Shown: positions 42,419 through 51,493 of the stretch, in pieces
Layout of the letters: the number at the start of each line of letters is the position of its first letter
How positions within the stretch are numbered: the stretch's first letter is position 1
Origin: Geotalea toluenoxydans JCM 15764
GTDB taxonomy: Bacteria > Desulfobacterota > Desulfuromonadia > Geobacterales > Geobacteraceae
Assembly (NCBI RefSeq): GCF_001311985.1
Contig: NZ_BBCJ01000025.1
Location: 1-64,000, forward strand
Direction of reading: 5' to 3'
DNA length: 64,000 nucleotides
Translations under genes and position numbers: made by a program
The notes under the pieces: generated by a model
Databases searched by the model: none
Seen by the model: the letters and a program-made list of their open reading frames with translations, nothing else
Told to the model about the DNA's origin: nothing

Positions 42419-42460
42419 TGGACGATACAGGGATCGAACCAGTGGCTTCTACCATCTGAA
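42419..42460 (-). other. 3' half of a tRNA gene, probable attachment-site remnant
   Basis: Read on the minus strand, this is a tRNA from the anticodon loop (TTCAGAT) through anticodon stem GGTAG, a 5-base variable loop, T arm ACTGG-TTCGATC-CCTGT with one mismatched pair, acceptor strand ATCGTCC and discriminator A. The 5' half is missing and no CCA is encoded, so it is not a functional tRNA. The remnant resembles tRNA-Val. It lies exactly between the toluene and sulfur clusters. Confidence 0.65.
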
Positions 42461-42469
42461 AAAATAAAC

Positions 42470-42521
42470 TTGACCTGTCCCTGTCTTTTTTGTATGATTT
42501 GTCTATCGATTTAATAGGGTA
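42470..42521 (+). promoter_or_regulatory. sigma-70 promoter and possible self-operator of the Rrf2 gene
   Basis: TTGACC (42470-42475), 17 bases, TATGAT (42493-42498). Just downstream GTCTATCGATTTAATAG resembles one full and one weak half of the AGTCTAT...ATAGACT operator seen at 43001 and 45219. Confidence 0.65.
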
Positions 42522-42525
42522 AAAA

Positions 42526-42987
42526 ATGATATCAAAAAAAACTAAATATGCGTTGAAAGCTCTTATATACCTTTCCCGGACCAAGAAGGGAGAGCCTGTG
42601 CTCATTGCCGATCTGGCAGAAGACGAGAAAATTCCCAAGAAATTCCTGGAGTTGATTCTACTTACATTGAAAAACAACGGCATTCTCCACAGCCGCAAGG
42701 GAAAGGGGGGAGGGTACTCCTTGGGCAAACTTCCCAAGGAAATAAGTATGGGCAGTGTCATCAGGATGTTAGAAGGGCCGTTGGCGCCTGTACCGTGTGT
42801 CAGTGAAACAGCCTATTCAAAATGTACCGAATGCGAGGATGAGACTACCTGTGGAATAAGGCTGGTTATGAAGGATGTGCGTGACGCAATTACCCAGATC
42901 CTCGATCACACAACATTGCAGGATGTTTTAGAGCGTACGGAAAGGGCAGCACTGCTGGAAAAAGGTGTTTTGAATTACATGATTTAA
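42526..42987 (+). CDS. Rrf2-family transcriptional regulator
   Basis: 153 residues, intact. The N-terminal winged helix (KTKYALKALIYLS, LAEDEKIPKKFLELILLTL) and the wing SRKGKGGGYSLGKLP are characteristic of Rrf2/IscR/CymR proteins. A Cys group follows: PCVSETAYSKC, TECEDETTC (near residues 89-108), so it may bind an FeS cluster or sense thiols. It is the first gene of the sulfur cluster, and inverted repeats of the same sequence lie at its own and two following promoters, so it is the likely local regulator. Sulfur-status sensing is inferred from the genes it would control. Confidence 0.85.
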   Translation: MISKKTKYALKALIYLSRTKKGEPVLIADLAEDEKIPKKFLELILLTLKNNGILHSRKGKGGGYSLGKLPKEISMGSVIRMLEGPLAPVPCVSETAYSKCTECEDETTCGIRLVMKDVRDAITQILDHTTLQDVLERTERAALLEKGVLNYMI

Positions 42988-42994
42988 ATTTTTT

Positions 42995-43029
42995 TTGCCA
43001 TTTTAGTCTATTTATTCTATAGACTAAAA
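42995..43029 (+). promoter_or_regulatory. sigma-70 promoter with Rrf2 operator before the sulfate-binding gene
   Basis: TTGCCA (42995-43000), 17 bases, TATAGA (43018-43023). A perfect inverted repeat TTTTAGTCTAT (43001-43011) and ATAGACTAAAA (43019-43029) covers the spacer and -10 box, where a bound repressor would block RNA polymerase. Confidence 0.75.
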
Positions 43030-43047
43030 TAAAAAAGGAGATGGAAA

Positions 43048-44055
43048 ATGATCAGAATCAAGATGGCTGCAATTTTTGCGGGATTGGCCCTTGCTTTGCC
43101 TGGTGGTGCACTGGCGGAGGTAAACCTTTTGAACGTATCCTATGATCCCACCAGAGAACTGTATCAAGAGTATAACGCAGCTTTTACCAAATATTGGAAA
43201 GGTAAAACCGGCCAGGATGTGACATTCAAGCAATCCCATGGCGGCTCCGGCAAGCAGGCACGTGCTGTCATCGATGGTCTTGAGGCGGACGTGGTCACAT
43301 TGGCTTTGGCTTACGACATCGATCAGATCCACGACAAGGCAAAGCTGATTCCTGAAAACTGGCAGAAGCGCCTGCCCAACAACAGTGCCCCGTATACATC
43401 CACCATCGTTTTCCTGGTGCGTAAGGGCAACCCGAAAAAGATCAAAGACTGGAATGATCTGGTCAAGCCTGGCGTCTCCATAATCACTCCCAATCCGAAA
43501 ACTTCAGGCGGCGCCCGCTGGAATTACCTTGCTGCCTGGGCCTATGCGCTTAAGCAAAAGGGTGGCACTGATGTAAAGGCAAAGGAGTTTGTCGGTAAGC
43601 TATTCAGGAATGTACCCGTTCTGGATTCGGGCGCCAGGGGATCAACAACTACTTTTGTGCAGCGTGGCATCGGCGATGTTCTTCTGGCATGGGAAAATGA
43701 AGCTTTTCTCGCTGTCAATGAGCTGGGTAAGGACAAGTTTGAAATAGTCGTTCCATCACTGAGCATTCTTGCCGAACCGTCGGTGAGCATTGTTGACAAG
43801 GTGGTGGATAAGAAGGGTACGCGCAAGGTTGCAGAAGAATATCTGAAATATCTATACTCCAGGGAAGGCCAAGTGATCGCTGCCAATAACTATTACCGTC
43901 CACGGGATAAAAAAGTTGCAGCAAAATATGCCAAGGCTTTCCCCAAAGTGAAGCTTTTTACCATAGACGATGTCTTTGGTGGGTGGCGGAAAGCGCAATT
44001 GACACATTTTGCTGATGGTGGGGTCTTTGACCAGATTTACATACCTACGAAATGA
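43048..44055 (+). CDS. sulfate/thiosulfate ABC-transporter periplasmic binding protein
   Basis: 335 residues, intact; signal peptide [20 protein letters not shown], cleavage near ALA/EV. Family motifs of Sbp/CysP are clear: [47 protein letters not shown] and [26 protein letters not shown] precedes the ATG. No CysT, CysW or CysA gene lies in the window, so it must use permeases encoded elsewhere. Its promoter carries the Rrf2-type operator. Confidence 0.9.
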   Translation: MIRIKMAAIFAGLALALPGGALAEVNLLNVSYDPTRELYQEYNAAFTKYWKGKTGQDVTFKQSHGGSGKQARAVIDGLEADVVTLALAYDIDQIHDKAKLIPENWQKRLPNNSAPYTSTIVFLVRKGNPKKIKDWNDLVKPGVSIITPNPKTSGGARWNYLAAWAYALKQKGGTDVKAKEFVGKLFRNVPVLDSGARGSTTTFVQRGIGDVLLAWENEAFLAVNELGKDKFEIVVPSLSILAEPSVSIVDKVVDKKGTRKVAEEYLKYLYSREGQVIAANNYYRPRDKKVAAKYAKAFPKVKLFTIDDVFGGWRKAQLTHFADGGVFDQIYIPTK

Positions 44056-44103
44056 AATTGACGTCCAGGTGATCGATTGAGCGCAGTAGAGGAGGCAACC
44101 AAC

Positions 44104-44268
44104 ATGGGTGATGGTGGAGTCAACGGGACGCAGGAACAATGGAACGTGGAGTTGGAGCGTAAAATTCGTAATGCGCTGCAGTCAATTAAATTCGGGACCG
44201 TGACCCTTGTGATTCAGGACGGCAAGGTAATTCAAATCGACAAGAACGAAAAAATCCGGCTGACCTGA
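44104..44268 (+). CDS. DUF2292 (YezD-like) small protein, copy 1
   Basis: 54 residues from ATG 44104, which follows AGAGGAGG; an upstream TTG frame has no ribosome site. The conserved DUF2292 core is IRNALQSIKFGTVTLVIQDG then VIQIDKNEKIRL. The family is found in sulfur-assimilation operons (YezD of Bacillus); its biochemical role is not known to me. A second copy follows NifB-like at 46246. Confidence 0.8.
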   Translation: MGDGGVNGTQEQWNVELERKIRNALQSIKFGTVTLVIQDGKVIQIDKNEKIRLT

Positions 44269-44317
44269 AGCCGCCAGGGGATGGTATCGGCAATCAGCTG
44301 GCATCATGGAGGCTGCC

Positions 44318-45141
44318 ATGGCAGAACATATTATTGTTGTAGGCAAGGGGGTAGGTAAATCCACCACTTCTGCTAATCTGGCTGCAGCTTGGCGGAGGCC
44401 GGGCGTCGAGTCGTCTTGATCGGTTATGATCCCCGTTGGAGCGCAACCGCCACCCTGCGTGGCACCTCGCCTCTGCTGCCGGTTCCTGAATGGCAGAACG
44501 GAGACGTGGTTCCCCATTATGCTGTCGGCTTCAAGGGAGCCCTCTGCATAGAAGCAGGGGAGCTTACCATTGAGGGGGAAACTCCCCGAAGTGCGGAACT
44601 CCTGTACCACCCGCTACTGGTACGGCATCGCCCCGATTTTATAGTTCATGATGTGGCATGGGAACCGGGGGCTTCCTTCTTGTTGCCGCCTGCTTCTGAA
44701 GGTGTGCCAAGGCTTCTGGTGGTCACATCGGGGGATATGACGTCAATCAATGTCGTGAATGAACTCTTCAGTTGGTTGAATACTGTGGCATCAAGCAATT
44801 GCCGTTTTAGTGGGGTAGTGATCAATAACCTGAAGGGACCTCTCTATGAATCGATCATTTCCGATTTTGTCTCCAGGACCGGCACTGTCGTTATGGCCAG
44901 CGTTCCCCATTCCGTGATGGTATCGGTCAGTGATTTTTATAACCAGACTTTGATCGAGGCTGCTCCCTGGTCACATAATGCCTATGCCTACCGCAAATTG
45001 GCACGCCAGATCGAAGATTCTGCCGTGGTTCCCCGGCCGGTTTATCTCAACGGAGAAGAACTTGCAAATTGGGCAAGGAAGTGGGGAGAAATAATCTCAG
45101 AACTGGAGACAGGGGTAGTAAGGGACGGTTCAAGCATATGA
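44318..45141 (+). CDS. degenerate NifH-like P-loop ATPase lacking the 4Fe-4S cysteines (one frameshift)
   Basis: About 275 residues, homologous end-to-end to the NifH-like protein at 46455: similar start (GKGVGKSTTSANLAAA), VVLIGYDPRWSATATLRG versus [15 protein letters not shown], and C-terminus NGEELANWARKWGEII. Yet GVGCAGRG is replaced by IEGETPRSA and DVVCGGF by EPGASFLL, so both cluster-ligating Cys are gone. The P-loop appears one Gly short. The frame breaks near 44385 (one T lost in GCTTTGGCG). GGAGG precedes ATG 44318. It cannot act as an ordinary Fe protein; a regulatory or assembly role is a guess. Confidence 0.75.
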
Positions 45142-45193
45142 CAGGTGACAGCTCATTGCATCAGGTCCTGTGGTGAAATGAGATAAAAAAAGC

Positions 45194-45243
45194 TTGACAA
45201 TAAAATCTATTTCCATTATTAATCTATCTAAAAGATAGACTAA
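45194..45243 (+). promoter_or_regulatory. sigma-70 promoter with Rrf2 operator before the NifB-like gene
   Basis: TTGACA (45194-45199), 17 bases, TATTAA (45217-45222). The inverted repeat TTAATCTATC (45219-45228) and GATAGACTAA (45234-45243) overlaps the -10 box and start site and matches the operator at 43001 in sequence, with a 5-base spacer. Confidence 0.78.
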
Positions 45244-45281
45244 AAAGTTTAATCAATTTCAAAGGCTCACTGGACAAACCG

Positions 45282-45314
45282 GAGGCCAAGGATATTTTTC
45301 CTTGGCCTCTTTTT
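45282..45314 (+). terminator. leader terminator (possible attenuator) before the NifB-like gene
   Basis: GAGGCCAAGG (45282-45291) pairs perfectly with CCTTGGCCTC (45300-45309), followed by five T. It lies between the promoter at 45194 and the start codon at 45340, so transcription must read through it. This suggests attenuation control; no competing antiterminator stem is obvious. Confidence 0.75.
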
Positions 45315-45339
45315 ATTTCAGCAACGGAGGGGGATACCC

Positions 45340-46212
45340 ATGGCGAGTACAAGCTCGGGCAGGAACAACATTCAGGGTCATCCCTGTTTCGGCGGCAACA
45401 GACACAAAAATGGCCGGATTCATCTGGCTGTGGCGCCTCGTTGCAACATACAGTGTGGTTATTGCACCCGCAGGCATGACTGCGTCAATGAGTCCCGCCC
45501 CGGCGTTACCAGCCGGATTCAGACGCCGAAGGAAGCTCTTGAGACCGTACGTGCCGTCATGAAAAACGACTTGGGCGATATTATCAAAGTGGTCGGTATC
45601 GCAGGCCCAGGGGACCCCCTGGCCAACGAAGAGACATTCGAAACTTTCCGGCTGGTCGGGGAAGAGTTTCCTCAGCTGATCAAATGTCTGAGCACCAATG
45701 GGCTGCTTCTCCCGGAGTCATTGGATAGGCTTGCCGAACGCGGCCTTGGCAGTCTTACGGTAACGATCAATGCCATAGATCCGGTGATTGCCGGACGGAT
45801 TTACAAGCATGTCCTGTACCACGGCAAACGGTATAGCGGCAGAGAAGGCGGAGAGCTGATCATCTCCAGACAGCTTGCCGGTGTAGAAAGGGCGGTTGAG
45901 CTGGGTCTGACCGTGAAGGTGAACAGTGTCCTGATTCCGGGCGTGAATGAGCAGCAGATCGGACTCATCGCAGAAAGGGTCAAAGAATCGGGGGCATTCG
46001 TCATGAACGTCATGCCCCTTATACCCCAGGCGGACTTTGCCCACATTGTTCCACCTTCACCCGAGGAGCTCGAACTGGTACGCACCGCCAACGAAAAGAT
46101 CATCGGCCAGTTCCGCCATTGTCGGCAATGCCGCGCAGATGCCATCGGACTCATCGGGCAGGACAGTCAGGGCGCCGACAGCGGCTGTTCCATAAGCCAA
46201 TTGGCCGTCTGA
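45340..46212 (+). CDS. short NifB-type radical SAM cofactor-assembly protein
   Basis: 290 residues, intact. HPCF (Cys 16), the SAM-cluster motif CNIQCGYC (Cys 35, 39, 42), DCVNESRPGVTS and C-terminal CRQCRAD are all NifB hallmarks, including ligands of the accessory clusters. It lacks the NifX-like C-terminal domain of long NifB proteins, as in the form associated with methylthio-alkane reductase. It should make the carbide-containing 8Fe cluster (NifB-co) for the NifDK-like proteins. GGAGGGGG precedes the ATG. A separate NifX-like gene is at 61297. Confidence 0.88.
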   Translation: MASTSSGRNNIQGHPCFGGNRHKNGRIHLAVAPRCNIQCGYCTRRHDCVNESRPGVTSRIQTPKEALETVRAVMKNDLGDIIKVVGIAGPGDPLANEETFETFRLVGEEFPQLIKCLSTNGLLLPESLDRLAERGLGSLTVTINAIDPVIAGRIYKHVLYHGKRYSGREGGELIISRQLAGVERAVELGLTVKVNSVLIPGVNEQQIGLIAERVKESGAFVMNVMPLIPQADFAHIVPPSPEELELVRTANEKIIGQFRHCRQCRADAIGLIGQDSQGADSGCSISQLAV

Positions 46213-46245
46213 AAACATTTCTTCAACTGGTCGTAGAGGTGCAAT

Positions 46246-46425
46246 ATGACGCAAATTCCTGTAATCATTAGAAAAGGTTCGGATTCCCTGCCCGAGGGGG
46301 CACTGGACACGCTGGCCGAAATGGTAAAAGCGGTGCGCTATGGGTCCATCACCCTGGTGGTGCAGAACGGCAGGTTGGCACAGATAGACAAGACAGAGAA
46401 GTTTCGGTTGAGCAAGGCACAATAA
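46246..46425 (+). CDS. DUF2292 (YezD-like) small protein, copy 2
   Basis: 59 residues; GAGGTG precedes ATG 46246. The core [20 protein letters not shown] and EKFRLSKAQ matches copy 1 at 44104. It lies between the NifB-like and NifH-like genes, 33 bases after the former. The link of this family with sulfur genes supports a sulfur role for the cluster. Confidence 0.8.
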   Translation: MTQIPVIIRKGSDSLPEGALDTLAEMVKAVRYGSITLVVQNGRLAQIDKTEKFRLSKAQ

Positions 46426-46454
46426 TTCATGGAAAGAGAAAAGGAGCAGAAACA

Positions 46455-47333
46455 ATGTCCCAAAAAAAAGTAAAAACCATTGCAATCTACGGTAAAGGAG
46501 GAATCGGCAAATCGACGACCACTTCAAACATCACGGCAGCCCTGTCGACACTGGGTCTCAAAGTGATGCAGATCGGCTGCGACCCCAAGAGCGATTCCAC
46601 CACAACCTTGAGGGGAGGGGGCTACATACCGACCATCCTTGATACGCTCAGGGACAAGAAGTCGGTCAAATCCAATGAAATCATCTTCGATGGCTTCAAC
46701 GGAATCTATTGCGTAGAAGCAGGCGGTCCAGCCCCTGGAGTAGGCTGTGCCGGCCGCGGCATCATCACTTCGGTGGAACTTCTCAAGCAGCTCAGAGTCT
46801 TCGACGAACTGGACCTGGACGTGGTGGTCTATGACGTTCTGGGGGACGTCGTCTGCGGCGGGTTTGCGGTACCGATCAGGGAAGGGATTGCCGATCATGT
46901 CTTTACCGTTTCTTCATCCGACTTCATGGCCATCTATGCCGCCAACAACCTCTTCAAGGGGATCCAGAAATACTCCAATAACGGCGGCGCCCTCCTTGGC
47001 GGCGTTATCGCCAACTCCGTCAACACCGGCTATGCCAAAGAGATCATAGATGATTTCGTCGCCCAGACAAAAACCCAGGTGATCGAGTACGTGCCCCGAT
47101 CGGTAACGGTCACCCAGAGCGAGCTGCAGGGCAAAACCACCATCGAAGCCTTCCCCGAGTCCGAACAGGCAAAGGTTTACCGGGGCCTGGCCCAGAAGAT
47201 CTACGATCACACCGAATCAAAGGTTCCGACACCCCTGAATGACAAGGAACTCCATGAGTGGGCCTTCAAATGGGCCGATACCCTCCTGGCCATGGAGACC
47301 GGAGAAGTCCGCAGCAAAGCAGCGAATATCTAG
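46455..47333 (+). CDS. NifH-like Fe protein (reductase component)
   Basis: 292 residues, intact. P-loop [11 protein letters not shown] at residues 12-22, switch regions CDPKSDSTT and [12 protein letters not shown], and both cluster cysteines (Cys 98 in GVGCAGRG, Cys 134 in DVVCGG) are present. It should form the 4Fe-4S dimer that delivers electrons with ATP hydrolysis to the NifDK-like components. As the only complete NifH in the window it presumably serves both DK pairs. The company of cysK, DUF2292 and an Rrf2 operator points to the sulfur-related (MarH-type) group and not to N2 fixation. Confidence 0.9.
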   Translation: MSQKKVKTIAIYGKGGIGKSTTTSNITAALSTLGLKVMQIGCDPKSDSTTTLRGGGYIPTILDTLRDKKSVKSNEIIFDGFNGIYCVEAGGPAPGVGCAGRGIITSVELLKQLRVFDELDLDVVVYDVLGDVVCGGFAVPIREGIADHVFTVSSSDFMAIYAANNLFKGIQKYSNNGGALLGGVIANSVNTGYAKEIIDDFVAQTKTQVIEYVPRSVTVTQSELQGKTTIEAFPESEQAKVYRGLAQKIYDHTESKVPTPLNDKELHEWAFKWADTLLAMETGEVRSKAANI

Positions 47334-47359
47334 GTTCGTCAGGAAATTATGCTTTTACA

Positions 47360-47383
47360 CCCTCTCCCCATGGTGGGAGAGGG
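47360..47383. repeat. CCCTCTCCC hairpin repeat
   Basis: CCCTCTCCC (47360-47368) and GGGAGAGGG (47375-47383) between the NifH-like gene and cysK, similar to the hairpin at 8083. It may separate message halves or be a dispersed repeat. Confidence 0.6.
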
Positions 47384-47447
47384 AGATCGGATGATGCGGG
47401 AAATCGGAACCACAAGCACGCTAATTATTATCAGGAGGAATTCAACT

Positions 47448-48374
47448 ATGGGACGCATTTACAACAACTTGACTGACCTTATCGGCGGAACACCCCTACT
47501 TCATCTGCACCGGCTGGGCAAAGGGCTCGGCGCCGATGTTATTGCAAAGCTTGAATCCTTCAACCCCGGCGGCAGCGTCAAAGACCGCATCGGCTTCTCC
47601 ATGATCAAGGCCGCCGAAGAAAAAGGACTGTTGAAAAAAGACTCGGTCATTATCGAGCCTACCAGCGGCAATACCGGCATAGCCCTTGCTTTTGTCGCCG
47701 CCGCCCGCGGCTATCGGCTGATCCTGACCATGCCCGACACCATGAGCATTGAAAGGCGGAATCTGCTAAGGGCCTACGGAGCGGAACTCGTATTGACACC
47801 AGGCGCCAAGGGGATGAAAGGAGCCATCGAGGCGGCAGATGAATTGGCAGCCACTACTCCCAATTCATTCGTCCCCCAGCAGTTCAAGAATCCGGCGAAT
47901 CCCGCCATTCACAGAGCCACCACAGCCGAAGAAATATGGGCTGATACCGACGGCAAGATCGACATCCTTGTGGGAGGCGTCGGTACCGGCGGCACCGTCA
48001 CCGGTGTCGGCGAAGTCCTGAAGGAGCGCAAACCCGGCTTGCAGGTCATTGCAGTAGAACCATTCGATTCGCCGGTATTGTCCGGAGGAACCCCCGGTCC
48101 CCACAAAATCCAGGGTATCGGCGCCGGTTTCATCCCGGAGGTGCTCAATCAGTCAGTCGTCAACGAGGTCTATAAGGTCCGCAATGAAGAGGCATTTCTG
48201 ACCGGAAGACGACTTGCCAGGGAAGAGGGGCTTCTGGTGGGAATTTCCGGCGGTGCTGCAGCTTTCGCTGCTTTGCAGATTGCTGCCCGGCCGGAGAATG
48301 CCGGCAAAAAGATCGTGGTGGTCCTTCCCGATACTGGTGAGCGCTACCTTTCCACACCGCTTTTCGAAGAGTAG
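47448..48374 (+). CDS. cysK: cysteine synthase (O-acetylserine sulfhydrylase)
   Basis: 308 residues from ATG 47448, which follows TCAGGAGGAATTC; an upstream ATG at 47349 would run through the repeat. The PLP lysine is in [11 protein letters not shown] near residue 42, the substrate loop [11 protein letters not shown] near residue 70, and the phosphate-binding GTGGTVTG near residue 175. It joins sulfide to O-acetylserine to give cysteine. Its place between nifH-like and nifD-like genes suggests that the reductase releases reduced sulfur that CysK captures. Confidence 0.93.
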   Translation: MGRIYNNLTDLIGGTPLLHLHRLGKGLGADVIAKLESFNPGGSVKDRIGFSMIKAAEEKGLLKKDSVIIEPTSGNTGIALAFVAAARGYRLILTMPDTMSIERRNLLRAYGAELVLTPGAKGMKGAIEAADELAATTPNSFVPQQFKNPANPAIHRATTAEEIWADTDGKIDILVGGVGTGGTVTGVGEVLKERKPGLQVIAVEPFDSPVLSGGTPGPHKIQGIGAGFIPEVLNQSVVNEVYKVRNEEAFLTGRRLAREEGLLVGISGGAAAFAALQIAARPENAGKKIVVVLPDTGERYLSTPLFEE

Positions 48375-48479
48375 TCCATGGGAATGCGGCTTCAGTGAGA
48401 CAGGCTGTTTGGTTCAAAATGGGTAGCTGGCTGTTCCCTTGGAAAGCAGTAGAAAAAGCATTTTAGAAAGGAAATAAAT

Positions 48480-49994
48480 ATGAGCGAAAAAATCGACCTC
48501 AGTACAAATACCTGCCCCAACAGGGAACAGAGGGCCAACGGCGTCAACATTTTTTATGGCAAGGCCACGGAACTGGTGGCTGACGCCCGTGCCGGAAAAC
48601 TGAAGCATCAAGAGCGGGCGTTTCAGCAGACTTCCGGCTGTATCCTCAACTTCTACCTGACTGTACGCGTCATGACGATCCGCGACGCAGTCATGATCGT
48701 CCACGCCCCGGTTGGCTGTTCGTCTTCCGCACTGGGATACCGGGAGCTGTTCAAGGGGATTCGGAAAGGGCTCGGAGGAATGCCGGAAGATTTCGAATTC
48801 CATTGGCTCACCACCAACCTGAACGAACGTGATGTGGTGTACGGCGCCGCCGACAAGCTGAAGGCCGCCATTCATGAGGCGCAGGACCGCTACAATCCGA
48901 AGGCCATCTTCATCATGTCTTCATGCACCTCAGGCATTATCGGCGAGGACATTGACGGTGTAGTGGCCGACATCCAGCCGGATATCTCCGCAACCATCGT
49001 TCCTGTCCATTGCGAAGGTACAAAATCGCGCCTGGTTCAGACCGGATATGACGTATTCTGGCATGCGGTTCTCAAGTACCTGGTGAAGCCACCGAAGAAA
49101 AAGCAGCCTGATCTGGTCAATATCGCCAGCATGTTGTCTTATACCTGGCAGGACAGAATGGAGATCACCCGATTGCTGGGCAAGGTGGGGCTTCGCGTCA
49201 ACTTCATCCCGGAATTCGCCACCGTCGAGCAGTTTGAACAGCTCTCCGAGGCGGCGGTAACGGCGCCCATGTGTCCTTCCTATACGGATTATCTGTCGCG
49301 CGGCCTTGAGCAGGAACATGGAGTCCCGTTCTTTCTTTATCCTTCGCCGATCGGTATCGCTCACACCGACGAATGGCTGCGGACAATCGCCAAATATACC
49401 GGTAAAGAAAAAGAGGTGGAGGCGCTTATAGCTGAAGAACACGCCACCTGGGTTCCACAGCTGGAAAATATCCAGGGTGAGTTCCAGAGCCTGGCTCCCG
49501 AAGGTGACAAACTTGATGTGCTCGGCTCCTTGGGACAGGGGCGGCTTCTGACGCAAACACCATTTTTCAACGAGCTTGGCGTCAAGGCAACCGCTGCCAT
49601 AGTGCAGGATTTCGATAATCTTGTTCTGGATGAAATGGATAAGATGATCGAGGAAACAGGTGATTTCGATGTGCTGATCAACACTTTCCAGGCGGCAGAG
49701 GTCGCCCACATTGCCAAGAATCGGGCGCCGGACATCGTGCTGAGTTGCCCGTTCCAGGGAAGCGCCTATAAAAGGGACAAGGGGATGACCAGGATACACG
49801 CTCTGCGTGGTGACGCCCGTGAATGGAGCACCCAGGCCGGTTACAAGGGGGCGGTGGCTGCGGGAAATTTTCTGCTTCAGTCCACAAAGAACAAGTCTTT
49901 TCAGCAGACCATGAAGGCCAATACGGAAGAGACTTATACCGACTGGTGGTTTAAGCGGCCAAATCCGGTCTATCTGAAAGAGGAGGGGGCATAG
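48480..49994 (+). CDS. NifD-like catalytic subunit, first DK pair
   Basis: 504 residues, intact. P-cluster cysteines are Cys 54 (TSGCIL), Cys 80 (APVGCSSS) and Cys 149 (SSCTSGIIGEDIDG). Cofactor ligands have plausible equivalents: Cys 265 (APMCPSYTDYL) for NifD Cys275 and His 440 (TRIHALRGD) for His442. The nitrogenase QSLGHH stretch with His195 is replaced by QTGYD, so N2 reduction is unlikely. GAAAGGAAAT precedes the ATG. It is followed two bases later by the NifK-like gene. Methylthio-alkane-reductase-type activity is my best inference. Confidence 0.85.
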   Translation: MSEKIDLSTNTCPNREQRANGVNIFYGKATELVADARAGKLKHQERAFQQTSGCILNFYLTVRVMTIRDAVMIVHAPVGCSSSALGYRELFKGIRKGLGGMPEDFEFHWLTTNLNERDVVYGAADKLKAAIHEAQDRYNPKAIFIMSSCTSGIIGEDIDGVVADIQPDISATIVPVHCEGTKSRLVQTGYDVFWHAVLKYLVKPPKKKQPDLVNIASMLSYTWQDRMEITRLLGKVGLRVNFIPEFATVEQFEQLSEAAVTAPMCPSYTDYLSRGLEQEHGVPFFLYPSPIGIAHTDEWLRTIAKYTGKEKEVEALIAEEHATWVPQLENIQGEFQSLAPEGDKLDVLGSLGQGRLLTQTPFFNELGVKATAAIVQDFDNLVLDEMDKMIEETGDFDVLINTFQAAEVAHIAKNRAPDIVLSCPFQGSAYKRDKGMTRIHALRGDAREWSTQAGYKGAVAAGNFLLQSTKNKSFQQTMKANTEETYTDWWFKRPNPVYLKEEGA

Positions 49995-49996
49995 CA

Positions 49997-51321
49997 ATGA
50001 GTCAAGCAAAAGTTGTTGAACTTTATCCCGATATTGCCGAAGCGCCACGATATTCCTGTGCCCTTGGCGGAGCTTATGTAACCGCACTTGCAGTCACCCA
50101 TGCGGCTCCCATTCTTCATTCGGGCGCCGGATGCGGCCTTGGCCAGCAGTTCGGCCAGAACTATGCCGGTGGCATGAATGCCGCAGGCCGGCATGGCAAC
50201 ACAAGCACTCCCTGCTCCTGTCTGGTGGAAGAGCATGTGGTATTCGGTGGAGAGGAGAAACTGCGCGACCTGATTGCATCGACCTCAAGGTTGTCAAGGC
50301 TGACCTGTTCGCCGTAATTTCCGGCTGCGTTCCTTCCCTCATAGGTGACGATGTGGCGGCAGTGGTGAAAGAATTCAAAGGCCAGACGAACATCATTCAT
50401 GTGAACACCGCCGGGTTCCTGGGCAATTCCTATCTGGGCTATGAACATTTCTTCGAGGCGGTAGTGGACCAGTTGCTGGCGCCGCTCCCGAAGCAGAAGA
50501 AACTTGTCAACATTTTCGGCATTGTGCCCAGCCAGCATATTCAGTGGAAGGGGCATCTGAGGGTTTTAAAGGCGCTGCTTGGGAAAATCGGCGTAGAGGC
50601 CAACATTATTTTTACCGAAAAAGACGGTCTTGCGGCCCTGAAAAAGATCTCGGCTGCTGAATTGAACCTTGTCTTTTCACCCTGGCTCGGGCTCAAGGTC
50701 GTTGAAAAATTGAAGGAAAAGTTTGAAATCCCATACGAGGTGATCCCTTTTGTGCCTGTAGGACCCCAGGACACTACCAGCTTCCTCAGGCAGATAGGCG
50801 AGCTGCTTCATATACCGAAGAAGACGATTGAGGCGGTCGTGAAACCGGAGGAATGGGACGCCTACAATACCGCTGAATATTTCGGCGATCTTCTGGTAGT
50901 CGGCCTTCCCAATGCCTATTTCGGTGTGATTGCCGACAGCGGCACGGCCATCGGGCTGACCCGCTACGGCACCAATGAAATCGGTTTGCTTCCGGAGTTG
51001 GTGATTGTCAGCGATAATCCGCCTGAAGAATCGAGGGAGAAGATTACCCGACTATTGACGGAGGGGTTGGCCAGCAGTATCAAACCCAAGGTCATTTTTG
51101 AGACAGATAGTCACAAGATCAAGCTCATCCTGCAAAAGCACACCCTGCAGCTTCTGTTGGGGAGCTCGCTTGAAAAGCATCTGCCAAAGGGAGATGCCGG
51201 ATTTTTAAGCGTATCGTTTCCAACGTTCGACCGGATAGTTCTCGACCGGAGCTACGCCGGTTACCGGGGGGGGCTGAACTTTATCGAAGACGTGGGTGCA
51301 CAGTTCTGCGGACCGCTGTAA
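49997..51321 (+). CDS. NifK-like subunit, first DK pair (one frameshift)
   Basis: About 442 residues. The P-cluster cysteines are Cys 21 (YSCALGGAY), Cys 46 (SGAGCGLGQQ) and the Cys of VISGCVPSLIGDD near residue 110. The frame breaks near 50282, consistent with one C lost (ACCCTCAAG read as ACCTCAAG), and continues KVVKADLFAVISG to the end. It starts two bases after the NifD-like stop, so the pair is translationally linked. A terminator follows at 51407. Confidence 0.85.
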
Positions 51322-51406
51322 TAGGTATCGGGATTATCTCTGCTTGGTGGTAACAAAAGCGAGAAAGAAACAACTGCTGTAGAAGATGTGCTAACCAGAG
51401 ATCTGG

Positions 51407-51445
51407 AGGCCGGTTATGCCTGATAAAGCTACCGGCCTTTTTTTT
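51407..51445 (+). terminator. rho-independent terminator after the first DK pair
   Basis: GGCCGGT (51408-51414) pairs with ACCGGCC (51431-51437), followed by eight T. It closes the first NifDK-like operon and argues against the ATG at 51416 as a gene start. Confidence 0.82.
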
Positions 51446-51493
51446 AGGCGGCGCCGGATTGCCGGGCAGGTTGCCGGTGAAGGAGGGGAAACT

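Noticed and set aside
42419-42460. Functional tRNA gene
   Set aside because: Only the 3' half is present, the T stem has a mismatch, and no 5' half or D arm can be drawn.
45268-45300. GEMM-I (cyclic dinucleotide) riboswitch in the NifB-like leader
   Set aside because: ACTGGACAAACCGG resembles the 5' part of GEMM, but the second conserved half (GACGCAAAGCC-like) is missing.
51416-51493. ATG 51416 as the start of the RND transporter
   Set aside because: It lies inside the terminator hairpin 51407-51445; TTG 51494 has a strong ribosome site at the right distance.
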